Position numbers and translations under genes: made by a program
Origin: Caldimonas tepidiphila
GTDB lineage: Bacteria; Pseudomonadota; Gammaproteobacteria; Burkholderiales; Burkholderiaceae_C
NCBI RefSeq assembly: GCF_003569765.1
Contig: NZ_QXMG01000019.1
Coordinates: forward strand, 1 to 64,000
DNA length: 64,000 nucleotides
Direction: 5' to 3'
Notes under the pieces: generated by a model
Databases searched by the model: none
The model's input: the letters and a program-made list of their open reading frames with translations, nothing else
What the model was told of the DNA's origin: nothing
In this document: positions 52,430 to 61,022 of the stretch, piece after piece
How positions within the stretch are numbered: the first letter of the stretch is position 1
Layout: every line of letters starts with the position of its first letter

Positions 52430-52804
52430 TCAGCGCCTCCCGTCCATCAGGTCCATCAGCGCCAGCACCAGCTCGTCGTCGCCGAAGGGCTTGGAGAGGA
52501 AGCCCCGCGCGCCGCGGCGCAGCGCCTGGATCGCGGTGGACTTGTCGTCGAGCGCGCTGAGCACCAGCACGCTCGCGTCGGGCAGCAGCTCGAGCAGCGG
52601 CGGGATGCAGGCGAGGCCGTCGAGCTCCGGCATCGTCAGGTCCATCGTCACCAGCTCGGGCCGCAGGCGCTGCGCGATCTGCAGCGCCTCGCGGCCGTCG
52701 CGCGCCTGCGCGGTCTGCGCGATGCCGGGCAGGCGGCCCTGCGCCACGATGCGGGCGACGCGCCCGCGCACCATGCTGGAATCGTCCACGATCATCAGTT
52801 TCAT
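52430..52804 (-). CDS. CheY-like single-domain response regulator
   Basis: This 124-aa protein is a receiver domain only. The acidic pair is in VDDSSM (Asp7, Asp8). The phospho-acceptor is Asp55 (TMDLTMPELDG), and the conserved Lys is in SKPFGDDEL. ATG 52804 is chosen inside a longer open frame. It starts 17 bp after the kinase gene and ends 1 bp before cheX. With no output domain, it probably acts by protein binding (flagellar switch or other effector). Confidence 0.92.
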   Translation of the reverse strand: MKLMIVDDSSMVRGRVARIVAQGRLPGIAQTAQARDGREALQIAQRLRPELVTMDLTMPELDGLACIPPLLELLPDASVLVLSALDDKSTAIQALRRGARGFLSKPFGDDELVLALMDLMDGRR

Positions 52805-52821
52805 CTGCACTTTCCTCCTCC

Positions 52822-54987
52822 TCAAATCGTCACGCACACGCGGAACGCGGTGCCCGCGCCGGGCCGGCTCGACAGCACCAGCCGCGCGCCGAGCGCCCTG
52901 ACCTGCTGCGACACCACGTCGAGCCCCACGCCGCGGCCGGCATGCTCGTCGGCCTGCTCGGCGGTGGAGAAGCCCGGGCGGAAGATCTGGTTGCCGACCT
53001 GGGCGTCGCCCATCTCCTCGACCTGCGCCGGCGTGAACCAGCCGAGCTCGACCAGGCGGCGGCGGATGCGCGCCATCGGCAGGCCGCCGCCGTCGTCCTG
53101 CACCACCAGCGCGATGCCGCCCTCGTCCTGCCGCGTCTCGAGGCTGACCGTCACGAGCCCCTCGGGCGGCTTGCGCGCCGCCTGGCGCAAGGCAGGCGGC
53201 TCGACGCCGTGCACCACCGCGTTGCGCACGAGCTGGATCGCGACATTGACCAGGCTCACGCGCGTCGCGGTCGGCAGCGCCTCGAAGCCGTCGAGCCGCG
53301 CGTCGAGCCTCACGCGCTTGCCGCCGTCGCGGGCGATGCGGCGCGCCAGCGCGTCGAGCCGCTGCGCGAGGCGCTCCGCGCTCTCCGCGCCGTCGCGCGC
53401 CGCCGGGGCGCGCTGCAGCAGCCGCTTGAGCGCCTGGAGCCGGTTGAGCAGCTCCTCCAGCGGCACCGGGATGCCCAGCAGCGCCTCGCCGCGCGGCGCG
53501 TCGGCCTCGCGCAGCGAGCGCAGCACCGACTCGAATTGGTGCGCGGTGCCCGCCAGCAGCTCCAGCCCCAGCATCGCCGCCTCGCCCTTGAAGGCGTGGA
53601 TGCTGCGGTACATGCGGTCGAGGCCGCGCGCCACCTCGCGCTCGCCGCTGCCGGCGGAGATGCCGCGCAGCACGTCGTTGACCTCCAGCAGCGCGGCCTC
53701 GGAGCGCTCGACGAAGCCGCGCAGCGTGTCGGGCTCGATCTCGAGCGCCTTCACGAGCAGGCCGAACTCGCGCTGCGCCTTCTGCCGCTCGGCGCCGAGG
53801 CGCTGCTCGAGCTCGACGCGCGCGCTGACGTCCTGCACCGTGACGAGCAGGTGGCCGGTCGTGCCGTCGTCCTGCTGCACGCGCCGGAACTGGAAGGCGA
53901 GGTGGCGCAGCTGGCGCTGGCCGAGCCGGTCGCGCACCTGCAGCTCGACCTCGGTGAGCGGGTTGATGCCCTGCACGAGGTGCTCGCGCACGTGCGGCGA
54001 GAACAGCAGCTCGACGTAGGAGCGCGCGTCCTCGAGCACCTTGTCCGACACGAGCGGGCGCAGCACCTCGATGAAGTCCTCGCCCGCGCGCACGCTGCGG
54101 CCGAACATGCGGCTCACCGAGCGGGAGATCTGCGTGCCGAGCTGCATCTGCGGCGTCAGCAGGAACAGGCCCTCCTGCACCGCCGAGAGGATCTGGCGGT
54201 TCTCCTCGTTGGCCGCCTCGACCGCCTCGTCGGAGGCCTTCATGCGGCGGATGAACTTGAAGAGGATGAACAGGAAGTTCAGCAGCGCCAGCACGATGCC
54301 GCCGGCCTGCACCATGCGCAGCACCGCGGCGCGCGAGGCGCCGATGCGCTGCGTCTCGGTCACGAAGTCGTTCGCGGTATCGAGCAGGCGCAGGTTCTGC
54401 GCCTGGCTGTAGCCGAGCGCGGCGCCGAGCTGCGCGGCGGTGAAGCCGTCGCCGGCCAGCAGCGGCTGCAGCGCCTCGTGGTAGGGCGTCCAGAGCGCCT
54501 CGACCTGCCCGAGCAGCTCGCGCCCGCGCGAGGACTCCACCGCGGCGAGGTAGACCGGCTTGCCGTCGCCGCCCGGCACCACGCCGCCGGCGACGAAGGC
54601 TCCCTGCGAGAGCTGGAAGAGCCGGGCGCCGTTGCGCAACTCGGCGAGCGTCTCGGGCCGGTAGGGCTGCCCGGCCGCGCGCGCCGCGTCGAGCTCGAGC
54701 AGCGTGCGCGCGATGCGCTGCGACACGTAGCGCTGGCGACCGGCGAGGTTGATCGCCACCGTGTCCTGGTCGATCTGGAACGAGGTGTAGAAGTTCAGCA
54801 CCAGCACGGCGAGGTCGAACATCAGGAAGAAGGCCACCGCGATGACGATCTCGCGGTACTTCCCGAGCAGGCGGGCGCCGCGCCGGCGCGGCCGGCTCGC
54901 CCGCTCGGCAGGCGAGCCGCGGCCCGGCGGATCGGCGGCAGGAGGCGCCAGCAGCGGTGGCGGCGACGCGTTCAGTGGGACGGACAT
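52822..54987 (-). CDS. Membrane-bound CheA-like histidine kinase with PilJ-type sensor and Hpt domain
   Basis: The protein has 721 aa. TM1 is near residues 52-72 (IVIAVAFFLMFDLAVLVLNFY), followed by a PilJ/NarX-like periplasmic domain (DTVAINLAGRQRYVSQRIA) and TM2 near 220-240. A PAS-like middle follows, then an Hpt domain with His464 (IHAFKGEAAMLGLELL). The CheA-type ATPase is last, with QLVRNAVVHGVE (N box), QDDGGGL (G1) and GRGVGLDVV (G2). The CheW-like regulatory domain of true CheA is absent. It senses directly through its own periplasmic domain instead of via receptors. The first gene of the kinase-CheY-CheX operon. Confidence 0.88.
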   Translation of the reverse strand: MSVPLNASPPPLLAPPAADPPGRGSPAERASRPRRRGARLLGKYREIVIAVAFFLMFDLAVLVLNFYTSFQIDQDTVAINLAGRQRYVSQRIARTLLELDAARAAGQPYRPETLAELRNGARLFQLSQGAFVAGGVVPGGDGKPVYLAAVESSRGRELLGQVEALWTPYHEALQPLLAGDGFTAAQLGAALGYSQAQNLRLLDTANDFVTETQRIGASRAAVLRMVQAGGIVLALLNFLFILFKFIRRMKASDEAVEAANEENRQILSAVQEGLFLLTPQMQLGTQISRSVSRMFGRSVRAGEDFIEVLRPLVSDKVLEDARSYVELLFSPHVREHLVQGINPLTEVELQVRDRLGQRQLRHLAFQFRRVQQDDGTTGHLLVTVQDVSARVELEQRLGAERQKAQREFGLLVKALEIEPDTLRGFVERSEAALLEVNDVLRGISAGSGEREVARGLDRMYRSIHAFKGEAAMLGLELLAGTAHQFESVLRSLREADAPRGEALLGIPVPLEELLNRLQALKRLLQRAPAARDGAESAERLAQRLDALARRIARDGGKRVRLDARLDGFEALPTATRVSLVNVAIQLVRNAVVHGVEPPALRQAARKPPEGLVTVSLETRQDEGGIALVVQDDGGGLPMARIRRRLVELGWFTPAQVEEMGDAQVGNQIFRPGFSTAEQADEHAGRGVGLDVVSQQVRALGARLVLSSRPGAGTAFRVCVTI

Positions 54988-55412
54988 CGATGAGGCTCCA
55001 GTCAGGTGCCGGGTCTGCGCCCGCGAGGGCGGCGGGACCGGGCCGGTCGGGGTTCGAAAGGGCTCGGGTCGAAGCGGGTCGTGCGGCGGCCTCACCGTGC
55101 GCGGCACTTCCCCGGTCGCGGGATGCCGTGGGCCGCCCGCGCCGCCGCGCAAAAAAAAACGCCCTTCCGCCCGTCGCGGCGCGCGAGCGCCGGCAGGACG
55201 AAAGGACGCCGTTGTCCGGAGGGAAGGGCCGCCGTGGCCGATCCGCGGGGAGGTCGCCATTGACCCCCTCGAGGAGGATCAACGCAACATGTATGCCAAT
55301 GTTTCAGGAGCCCGGCTGCACCTTGACCGGGAGCAAGGGGCGGCGGGCCCGTGCCGCACCCGCAAACGGTGCGGCGCGGGCCTCGGCACGGTGCATCGCG
55401 CCCTCGGGCGGC
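54988..55412. other. 425-bp gene-free region between two minus-strand units
   Basis: No ORF was accepted. On the minus strand it has the terminator of the MatB unit (55151-55229) and then about 160 bp upstream of the kinase gene. A short plus-strand frame at 55290 has a GAGGAGGATC site but runs antisense into matB; it is rejected. Confidence 0.6.
55151..55229 (-). terminator. Terminator of the MatB operon with a long loop
   Basis: The stem GCCCTTCC/GGAAGGGC (55161-55168 and 55222-55229) encloses a 53-nt GC-rich loop. Read on the minus strand it is followed by G and nine T residues (plus-strand A run 55151-55159), the strongest T tract in the region. Confidence 0.75.
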
Positions 55413-56948
55413 TCAGCCCGCCGCGAACAGCGCCGCGTGCTGCTCGCGCAGCAGGTTCTTCTGCACCTTGCCCATCTGGTTGCGCGGCAGCTCGGGCACG
55501 AGGAAGACCCGCTTGGGGCGCTTGAAGTTGGCGATGCGCTCCCTGAGCGCCGCGGTGATCGCGGCCTCGTCGAGCGCGGCGCCCGGCCGCGGCACGACCA
55601 GCGCCACGACGCCCTCGCCGAAGTCCGGGTGCGGCACGCCGATCACGGCCGACTCGGCCACGCCGGGCAGCTCGTTGATGAAGCCCTCGACCTCGGCCGG
55701 GTAGACGTTGTAGCCGCCGCTGATGATCAGGTCCTTGCTGCGCCCGACGATGGTCAGGTAGCCCTTCGCGTCGAGGCGGCCGACGTCGCCGGTGCGGAAC
55801 CAGCCGTCGGCGGTGAACTCCTCGGCGGTCTTCTCCGGCATGCGCCAGTAGCCCGAGAACACGTTCGGCCCCTTCACCTGGACGTGGCCGATCTCGTCGA
55901 CCGCGCAGGCGCTGCCGTCGTCGCGCACGATGCGCACGCCCACCCCCGGCAGCGCCGGCCCGACGGTGCCGGCGATGCGCTCGCCGTGCTCGGGCTTGCA
56001 GGGGTTGGAGGTCAGCATCACCGTCTCGCTCATGCCGTAGCGCTCGAGGATGGTGTGGCCGGTGCGCTCGCGGAAGGCCTTGAAGGTGTCGGGCAGCAGC
56101 GGCGCCGAGCCGCTGACGAAGAGCCGCATGTTCGCGCAGGCCTCGCGCGTGAGCCCGGGCTCGGCGAGCAGCCGCACGTAGAGCGTCGGCACGCCCATGA
56201 AGACGGTGGCGCGCGGCAGGCGCTCGACCACCGCCCCCGGCTCGAACCTCGACAGCCAGATCATCTTGCTGCCGTTGAGCAGCGCGCCGTGGATCGCGAC
56301 GAAGAGGCCGTGCACGTGGAAGATCGGCAGCGCGTGGATCAGCACGTCGCCGGGCCGCCAGTCCCAGTGACTTTTCAGCGTGAGCGCGTTGCTGAGCATG
56401 TTGCCGTGGCTGAGCATCGCGCCCTTGCTGCGGCCGGTGGTGCCGGAGGTGTAGACGATGCAGCCGAGGTCGCCCGGCTGCTTCACGGCGATCTCGTGCG
56501 CGTCGCTCATGTGCGCGGCGCGCTCGAGCAGCGAGCCGCTGCGATCCTCGTTCAGCGTGAAGACATGCTTCGTTCCGGCGGTGAAGGCGAGGCGGCTGAC
56601 CCACTGGAAGTTTCGTCCGCTGCAGACGACCACGGCCGGCTCGGCGTTGCGAATGAAATACTCGACCTCGGCGGCCTGGTAGGCGGTGTTGAGCGGCAGG
56701 TAGACGTAGCCGGCGCGCAGCACCGCGAGGTAGAGCATCAGCGCCTCGGGCGACTTCTCGACCTGCGCCGCGATGCGCGCGCCCTCGGGCAGGCCGAGCG
56801 AGGCGAGCAGGTTGGCGATCATCGCGGTGCCGCGCTCGAGGTCGCGCCAGGAATAAACGGCGCCGTGCTCGGTCTCGAGCGCGGGCAGCTCCAGGTCGGC
56901 CGGCCAGGCGGCGCGCAGCGCCGCGAAAAGGTTCGCGCTGTCGTTCAT
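55413..56948 (-). CDS. matB: Malonyl-CoA synthetase-like acyl-CoA ligase
   Basis: The 511-aa adenylate-forming enzyme has the AMP-binding motif YTSGTTGRSKGAMLSH near residues 158-173. The YGMSET block near 297 and the C-terminal lysine region LPRNQMGKVQK are present. Length and sequences such as FHVHGLFVAIHGALLNGSKMIWLSRF are typical of the MatB branch, which makes malonyl-CoA from malonate. A related short-chain acyl-CoA ligase remains possible. ATG 56948 is chosen at the family N terminus. It is the last gene of a minus-strand unit that includes an enoyl-CoA hydratase. Confidence 0.86.
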   Translation of the reverse strand: MNDSANLFAALRAAWPADLELPALETEHGAVYSWRDLERGTAMIANLLASLGLPEGARIAAQVEKSPEALMLYLAVLRAGYVYLPLNTAYQAAEVEYFIRNAEPAVVVCSGRNFQWVSRLAFTAGTKHVFTLNEDRSGSLLERAAHMSDAHEIAVKQPGDLGCIVYTSGTTGRSKGAMLSHGNMLSNALTLKSHWDWRPGDVLIHALPIFHVHGLFVAIHGALLNGSKMIWLSRFEPGAVVERLPRATVFMGVPTLYVRLLAEPGLTREACANMRLFVSGSAPLLPDTFKAFRERTGHTILERYGMSETVMLTSNPCKPEHGERIAGTVGPALPGVGVRIVRDDGSACAVDEIGHVQVKGPNVFSGYWRMPEKTAEEFTADGWFRTGDVGRLDAKGYLTIVGRSKDLIISGGYNVYPAEVEGFINELPGVAESAVIGVPHPDFGEGVVALVVPRPGAALDEAAITAALRERIANFKRPKRVFLVPELPRNQMGKVQKNLLREQHAALFAAG

Positions 56949-56998
56949 CGGGAGGTTCCTCGGCACAAGAGCGGCGATTGTGCCGCGCCCCTGCGCGC

Positions 56999-57559
56999 TC
57001 AGCGGCGCGCCGCCGTCGTCCAGCCGCGACGCTGCGCGTGGGCCTGCGTCTCGGCCGCGTCGAGCCTGCCGGCCTCGAAGCCGCAGCTCGCCACCCGGCC
57101 CCGGAAACCGCCCTGGCCGTCGGGCGCGTGGATCATCATGATCAGCTCGCGGCCCTCCTTGCGCGGGCGGGAGGAGTAGGCCGTGTGGGGGTCGGGCAGC
57201 ATCGCCCGGTACCACTCGAGGCAGGCCTCGGCCTCGGCCCGCAGCTCCGCCGCGGACAGCGGCCGGGACGCCGCGGGCTGCGGACGGGGCCGTGCGGGAG
57301 CGGAAGGCGCAGCGGCGGCAGGCGCCGAGGCGGCGGGGCGCGGGGGCCGTGCCGGCTCGGGCGGCAGCGGCACCAGCTCGCCGCGGCGGTCCGGCACCAG
57401 CCGCTCGCCCCCGCCAGGACAGGCATCCTGCTGGTAGACGGGTTGCCCGTCCTCGATGCAGCGGTGGATGAGCGGCTGCTGCGCGAGGGCCGGCAGCGCG
57501 AGCACGGCAAGACCCAGGGCGCACAGCGCGCCCGGGACGGCGGACAGGGTCTTCTTCAT
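56999..57559 (-). CDS. Secreted hypothetical protein with a DUF4124-like start
   Basis: This 186-aa protein has a clear signal peptide (KKTLSAVPGALCALGLAVLALPALAQ). The next segment, PLIHRCIEDGQPVYQQDACPGGGERL, resembles DUF4124 periplasmic proteins (two cysteines and Tyr-Gln). A Pro/Ala-rich linker follows, and a C-terminal domain carries AEACLEWYRAMLPDP and two cysteines. It is periplasmic. It lies between the MatB and enoyl-CoA hydratase genes (51 and 46 bp away), so it is likely co-transcribed, but has no obvious metabolic link. Confidence 0.75.
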   Translation of the reverse strand: MKKTLSAVPGALCALGLAVLALPALAQQPLIHRCIEDGQPVYQQDACPGGGERLVPDRRGELVPLPPEPARPPRPAASAPAAAAPSAPARPRPQPAASRPLSAAELRAEAEACLEWYRAMLPDPHTAYSSRPRKEGRELIMMIHAPDGQGGFRGRVASCGFEAGRLDAAETQAHAQRRGWTTAARR

Positions 57560-57604
57560 GTTCTGGTCCCTCTTCGGCAGAGATGCGGTGGACATCGGCA
57601 CGGG

Positions 57605-58408
57605 CTAGGCGCCGCTGAAGCGCGGCGCGCGCTTCTGCAGGAAGGCGTTCACGCCTTCGCGGTGATCGGCACAGGGCGCGTAGTCGAAGAGCGCGGCGCG
57701 CTCGGCCGGGGTCGGCCCGCCCGGGCGGCGCAGCAGCTGCAGCGTGCGCTTGTTCAGCCGCGCGGCGTGCGGCGCCCCGGCGGCGATGCGCGCCGCGCTG
57801 GCCTGCGCCTCGGCGGCCACCTCGCCGGCCGGCACGACCCGGTGCACGAGCCCGCGCTGCAGCGCGGTGGCCGCATCGAGCAGCCGCGCCTCGAGCAGCA
57901 TCTCGGCCGCGGTGGCGGCACCGAGCACGCCGAGCACGATCTCCAGCTCGCCGGGCGCCATCGGGAATCCCAGCCGCGCGATCGGCGCACCGAAGCGGCT
58001 GTCCGCAGCGCAGACGCGCAGGTCGCAGCAGGCCGCGACCTCGAGCCCGCCGCCGATGCAGTGGCCGTCGATCTGCGCGACGAGCGGCACCTCGCAGCCG
58101 AGCAGCGCATGCAGCGCCGGGGCGACGATCTCCTCGTGGAATTCGCGCAGGCGCGCCGGCTCGAAGCGGAAGCCCTGCATCTCGGCGATGTCGCCTCCGG
58201 CGGCGAAATGGCCGTCCTCGCCGCGCACGATCACGCAGCGCAGCCGCGCGTCGGCATGCAGTTGCGCCGCAAGCTCGCGCAGCTGCCGCCACATCGCGAT
58301 CGTGATCGCGTTGAGCCGCGCCGGGTTGGACAGCGTGAGCACCGCCACGTCGGGCAGCGCGGCATGCGCCTCGAGGCGCACGAGGCCGGAGGAAGGGGAA
58401 TCGATCAT
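57605..58408 (-). CDS. Enoyl-CoA hydratase/isomerase family protein
   Basis: This 267-aa crotonase-fold protein has the oxyanion-hole region AAGGDIAEMQG (residues 70-80) and GHCIGGGLEVAACCDLRV (about 114-131). The usual catalytic Glu of hydratases is not clearly present after the glycine-rich segment (GFPMAPGELEIVLG), so it may be an isomerase or hydrolase instead of a true hydratase. The gene leads the minus-strand unit ending at matB. Fatty or aromatic acid CoA-thioester metabolism is likely. Confidence 0.85.
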   Translation of the reverse strand: MIDSPSSGLVRLEAHAALPDVAVLTLSNPARLNAITIAMWRQLRELAAQLHADARLRCVIVRGEDGHFAAGGDIAEMQGFRFEPARLREFHEEIVAPALHALLGCEVPLVAQIDGHCIGGGLEVAACCDLRVCAADSRFGAPIARLGFPMAPGELEIVLGVLGAATAAEMLLEARLLDAATALQRGLVHRVVPAGEVAAEAQASAARIAAGAPHAARLNKRTLQLLRRPGGPTPAERAALFDYAPCADHREGVNAFLQKRAPRFSGA

Positions 58409-58589
58409 GGACGAGGGGCACGGAGCCGGAGCCGCGGGGCGCTCCGATTGTGTCGCCGCGCCGGGCGGCTTCCCTCGGGGCCGGCCCGCGCGCGCTTGCG
58501 GGGCCGGCAGTATTGCGCAGATTCGGCGCCCGCCGCATCGGTGCAGGCCCGCAGCCGCCCCTCCCGGGGCGGCCGTCGGCGCCGCCGCG

Positions 58590-58895
58590 TCAGCGCAGGC
58601 GGCCGATGTAGCGCTGCTCGATCGCCTGCGCGGAGCTCAGGAGCGCGTCCGGCGCGGGCGCCGGCACCGGGGACGGCTCGGGCCGGCGGCGGCCGCGCTC
58701 GGCGGCGTAGTGCGCGTCGAGCCGGTCGGCCCACAGGCGCAGGTCCGCGTCGGCCTGCTCGTGGCACAGCCGCACGATGCAGCGGGCGTACTCGTCGTTG
58801 GAGGCCATCCATTCGGTGTCGGTGATGCGGCCGAGCTTGCGGCGCAGCAGGACATGCAGATGGGCGGCAATCGCGATTCGTTCGGAAGTAGGCAT
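58590..58895 (-). CDS. Hypothetical protein, 101 aa
   Basis: This is a charged, mostly helical protein with conserved-looking MPTSERIAIAAHLHVLLRRKLGRITDTEWM start, an EYARCIVRLCHEQADADLRLWADRLD stretch and a basic Pro-rich linker. No domain was recognised. The frame is open upstream; ATG 58895 is chosen because GAGACAGAC precedes it and the residues after it look protein-like. It lies between the hydratase gene and the DUF2892 gene on the same strand. Confidence 0.6.
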   Translation of the reverse strand: MPTSERIAIAAHLHVLLRRKLGRITDTEWMASNDEYARCIVRLCHEQADADLRLWADRLDAHYAAERGRRRPEPSPVPAPAPDALLSSAQAIEQRYIGRLR

Positions 58896-58986
58896 TCGTC
58901 TGTCTCTGCACGGCCCCCGCACCACCGCGGTGCGGGGTGAACGTAACCATGCGAAACGCATGCCAGCGGGCGCGACCCGCAGTTGC

Positions 58987-59184
58987 TCAGTCCCTGCGCC
59001 GCAGCGGACAGGTGCCGAGCCCGAGCAGGGAGTACAGCGGGCAGAAGCCGAGCGCGCCGGTGAGCAGCGGCACGAGGCCGATCCAGCCCCAGAGGCCGAT
59101 CGTGCCGCTGAGCGTCAGCGCGAGCAGCACGAGGCCGGCGACGATGCGCAGGAGGCGGTCGATGCCGCCGACGTTGGATTTCAT
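58987..59184 (-). CDS. DUF2892 (YgaP-type) inner membrane protein
   Basis: This 65-aa protein has two hydrophobic helices: LLRIVAGLVLLALTLSG and LVPLLTGALGFCPLYSLLGLGTC. The Asn-Val-Gly-Gly-Ile-Asp-Arg start and the FCPLY-LLG-GTC ending with two cysteines are the signature of DUF2892. Members are often fused to or near rhodaneses and handle sulfur or cyanide. A CRP-type site (59270-59283) lies 86 bp upstream, and a Crp/Fnr regulator is encoded 2 kb away. Confidence 0.85.
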   Translation of the reverse strand: MKSNVGGIDRLLRIVAGLVLLALTLSGTIGLWGWIGLVPLLTGALGFCPLYSLLGLGTCPLRRRD

Positions 59185-59269
59185 GACAGGACCTCCGCAA
59201 GGAACGCCGCGCGGGCCAGGGGCCCGCAGCCGGCGTTCGCAGTGTCGGGGGTCCGGGACCGTCCGGTCT

Positions 59270-59283
59270 GTGACCCCGGTCAC
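59270..59283. promoter_or_regulatory. CRP-type dyad upstream of the DUF2892 gene
   Basis: GTGAC-CCCG-GTCAC is a perfect dyad; with flanks it reads TGTGA-N6-TCACG, one mismatch from the CRP consensus TGTGA-N6-TCACA. It lies 86 bp upstream of the DUF2892 start and overlaps the chemoreceptor stop codon. The Crp/Fnr protein at 61023 has the CRP-type recognition residues Arg-Glu-x-x-x-Arg (VREIVSR). Confidence 0.6.
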
Positions 59284-60851
59284 GCAGCCGGGCGCGACTC
59301 CAGCCGGAACACTGCCACCGCCTGCACGAGGCGCGCGGCCTGCTCGCTCATCGAGCTAGCCGCAGCGGCGGACTGCTCCACCAGCGCCGCGTTCTGCTGC
59401 GTCATCCGGTCGAGCTGGATGACCGCCTGGTTCACCTGCCGGATGCCGTCCGACTGCTCGTTGGCCGAGGCGCTGATCTCGTTGATGATCGCGGTGACGC
59501 GCTGCACGCCGTCGACGATCTCCTGCATCGTGCCGCCGGCCTGCTGCACGAGCGTCGCACCCGCGTCCACGCGCTCGACCGAGCTGCCGATCAGCGCCTT
59601 GATCTCGCGCGCGGCCTGCGCGCTGCGCTGCGCGAGCGTGCGCACCTCGCCGGCGACCACCGCGAAGCCGCGGCCCTGCTCGCCGGCGCGCGCGGCCTCG
59701 ACCGCCGCGTTGAGCGCGAGGATGTTGGTCTGGAAGGCGATGCCGTCGATCACGCCGATGATGTCGGCGATCTTGCGCGACGCGGTGGTGATCTCCTCCA
59801 TGCTGTGCACCACCTGCGCCACCACCTCGCCGCCGCGGCTCGCGGCGCTGCCGGCGCTGGAGGCGAGCTCGTTGGCCTGGCGCGCGGCCTCGGCGTTCTG
59901 GCGCACGGTGCCGGAGAGCTGCTCCATGCTCGCGGCGGTCTGCTGCAGGCTCGACGCCGCCTGCTCGGTGCGGCCCGACAGGTCCATGTTGCCGGTGGCG
60001 ATCTCGCCCGAGGCGGTCGAGATGCCGTCGGCCGCCTGCCGCACCTCGCCGACGGTGCCGCGCAGCGAGTCGACCATGTGGCGCAGCGCCGCCAGCAGGC
60101 TGCCCTGCGGCGCGTCGTGCAGGCGCACCGACAGGTCGCCCCGCGCCACCGCCTCCATCGCGCGGATCGCCTGCGCCGGCTCGCCGCCAATCTGCGAGCG
60201 CAGGCCGCGCACCACGCCCCAGCCGAGCAGGCCGAGCGCCAGCAGCGCCAGCGCGCCCGTCACCAGGCCGCGCAGCATGCTCGCGCGCTCCTGCGCCGCG
60301 ACATCGTCCATGTAGAGACCCGAGCCGACCATCCAGCCCCAGGGCTTGAATTCCATTAGGTACTGCAGCTTCGGCACCGGCTCGGTCTGGCCCGGGCGCG
60401 GAAAGTAGGACATCACCCAGGCGCGGCCGTCGCTGCTGTCGCGCAGGCTCTTGACGAACAGGGGGACCAGCGGCTCGCCCTTGGACTTCACCTCCACGGT
60501 CCGGCCTTCCCACTCGGGCCGGATCGGATGCATGACGGTGACCGTGTCCATGCGCCAGATGTAGAAGTACTCGGTGCGGCCGTCGGCGCCACCGTAGCGG
60601 GCGGTGCGCACCGCCTCGCGTGCCGCGTGCTGCGCCTGCTCGAGCGTCATCTCGCCCTTCGCGGCACGGGCCTCGTAGCCCGCGATGATGCTGTAGGCCG
60701 CCTCCACCGCCGAGCGCAACTGGACCTCGCGCCCCGCCCTCACCTCCTGGCGGCTGCTCCAGGCCGACTGCAGCGTCACCAGCACCACGCAGGCCAGTGC
60801 CGCGCCCACCAGCAGGGCGATCTGCCTCCCGAAGCTCATCCTTCTCAACAT
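59280..60851 (-). CDS. Methyl-accepting chemotaxis protein with a Cache sensor
   Basis: The protein has 523 aa. TM1 is near residues 9-29, followed by a periplasmic single-Cache (sCache_2) domain with the signature [24 protein letters not shown] and [13 protein letters not shown] near residue 165. TM2 is near 183-204. HAMP and the methyl-accepting coiled coil complete the receptor. The hairpin tip is at about residue 373 ([18 protein letters not shown]). It senses small organic acids in many relatives. A FliA-type promoter lies 60-95 bp upstream (60918-60944). The alternative start 60839 has a poorly placed ribosome site. Confidence 0.92.
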   Translation of the reverse strand: MLRRMSFGRQIALLVGAALACVVLVTLQSAWSSRQEVRAGREVQLRSAVEAAYSIIAGYEARAAKGEMTLEQAQHAAREAVRTARYGGADGRTEYFYIWRMDTVTVMHPIRPEWEGRTVEVKSKGEPLVPLFVKSLRDSSDGRAWVMSYFPRPGQTEPVPKLQYLMEFKPWGWMVGSGLYMDDVAAQERASMLRGLVTGALALLALGLLGWGVVRGLRSQIGGEPAQAIRAMEAVARGDLSVRLHDAPQGSLLAALRHMVDSLRGTVGEVRQAADGISTASGEIATGNMDLSGRTEQAASSLQQTAASMEQLSGTVRQNAEAARQANELASSAGSAASRGGEVVAQVVHSMEEITTASRKIADIIGVIDGIAFQTNILALNAAVEAARAGEQGRGFAVVAGEVRTLAQRSAQAAREIKALIGSSVERVDAGATLVQQAGGTMQEIVDGVQRVTAIINEISASANEQSDGIRQVNQAVIQLDRMTQQNAALVEQSAAAASSMSEQAARLVQAVAVFRLESRPAA

Positions 60852-60917
60852 GCCGATGTTCTTTCTCTTCCATGCGCGACGGCACCCGCCCCATGCGCGG
60901 CACCTCGATCGCGTCTG

Positions 60918-60944
60918 TCTTCGGCGCAAGGACCGAAAACTTGA
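60918..60944 (-). promoter_or_regulatory. Sigma-28 (FliA) promoter of the Cache chemoreceptor gene
   Basis: On the minus strand, TCAAGTTT (60937-60944) and GCCGAAGA (60918-60925) are separated by exactly 11 nt. The FliA consensus is TAAAGTTT-N11-GCCGATAA, so 7 of 8 and 6 of 8 positions match. It is placed 67 bp upstream of the chemoreceptor ATG. Confidence 0.78.
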
Positions 60945-61022
60945 CGCATTTGCTGGCATCCAAGGAGGATTTGTGCTGGCAACCGTGAAAAAGGACGGGG
61001 CAGCGGCGCGGCACGCGCGCTT

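Noticed and set aside
55290-55525. Plus-strand ORF starting MYANVSGARLHLDREQ after a GAGGAGGATC ribosome-like site
   Set aside because: It soon runs antisense through the conserved matB coding end and has low-complexity Arg/Ala/Pro composition typical of shadow frames.
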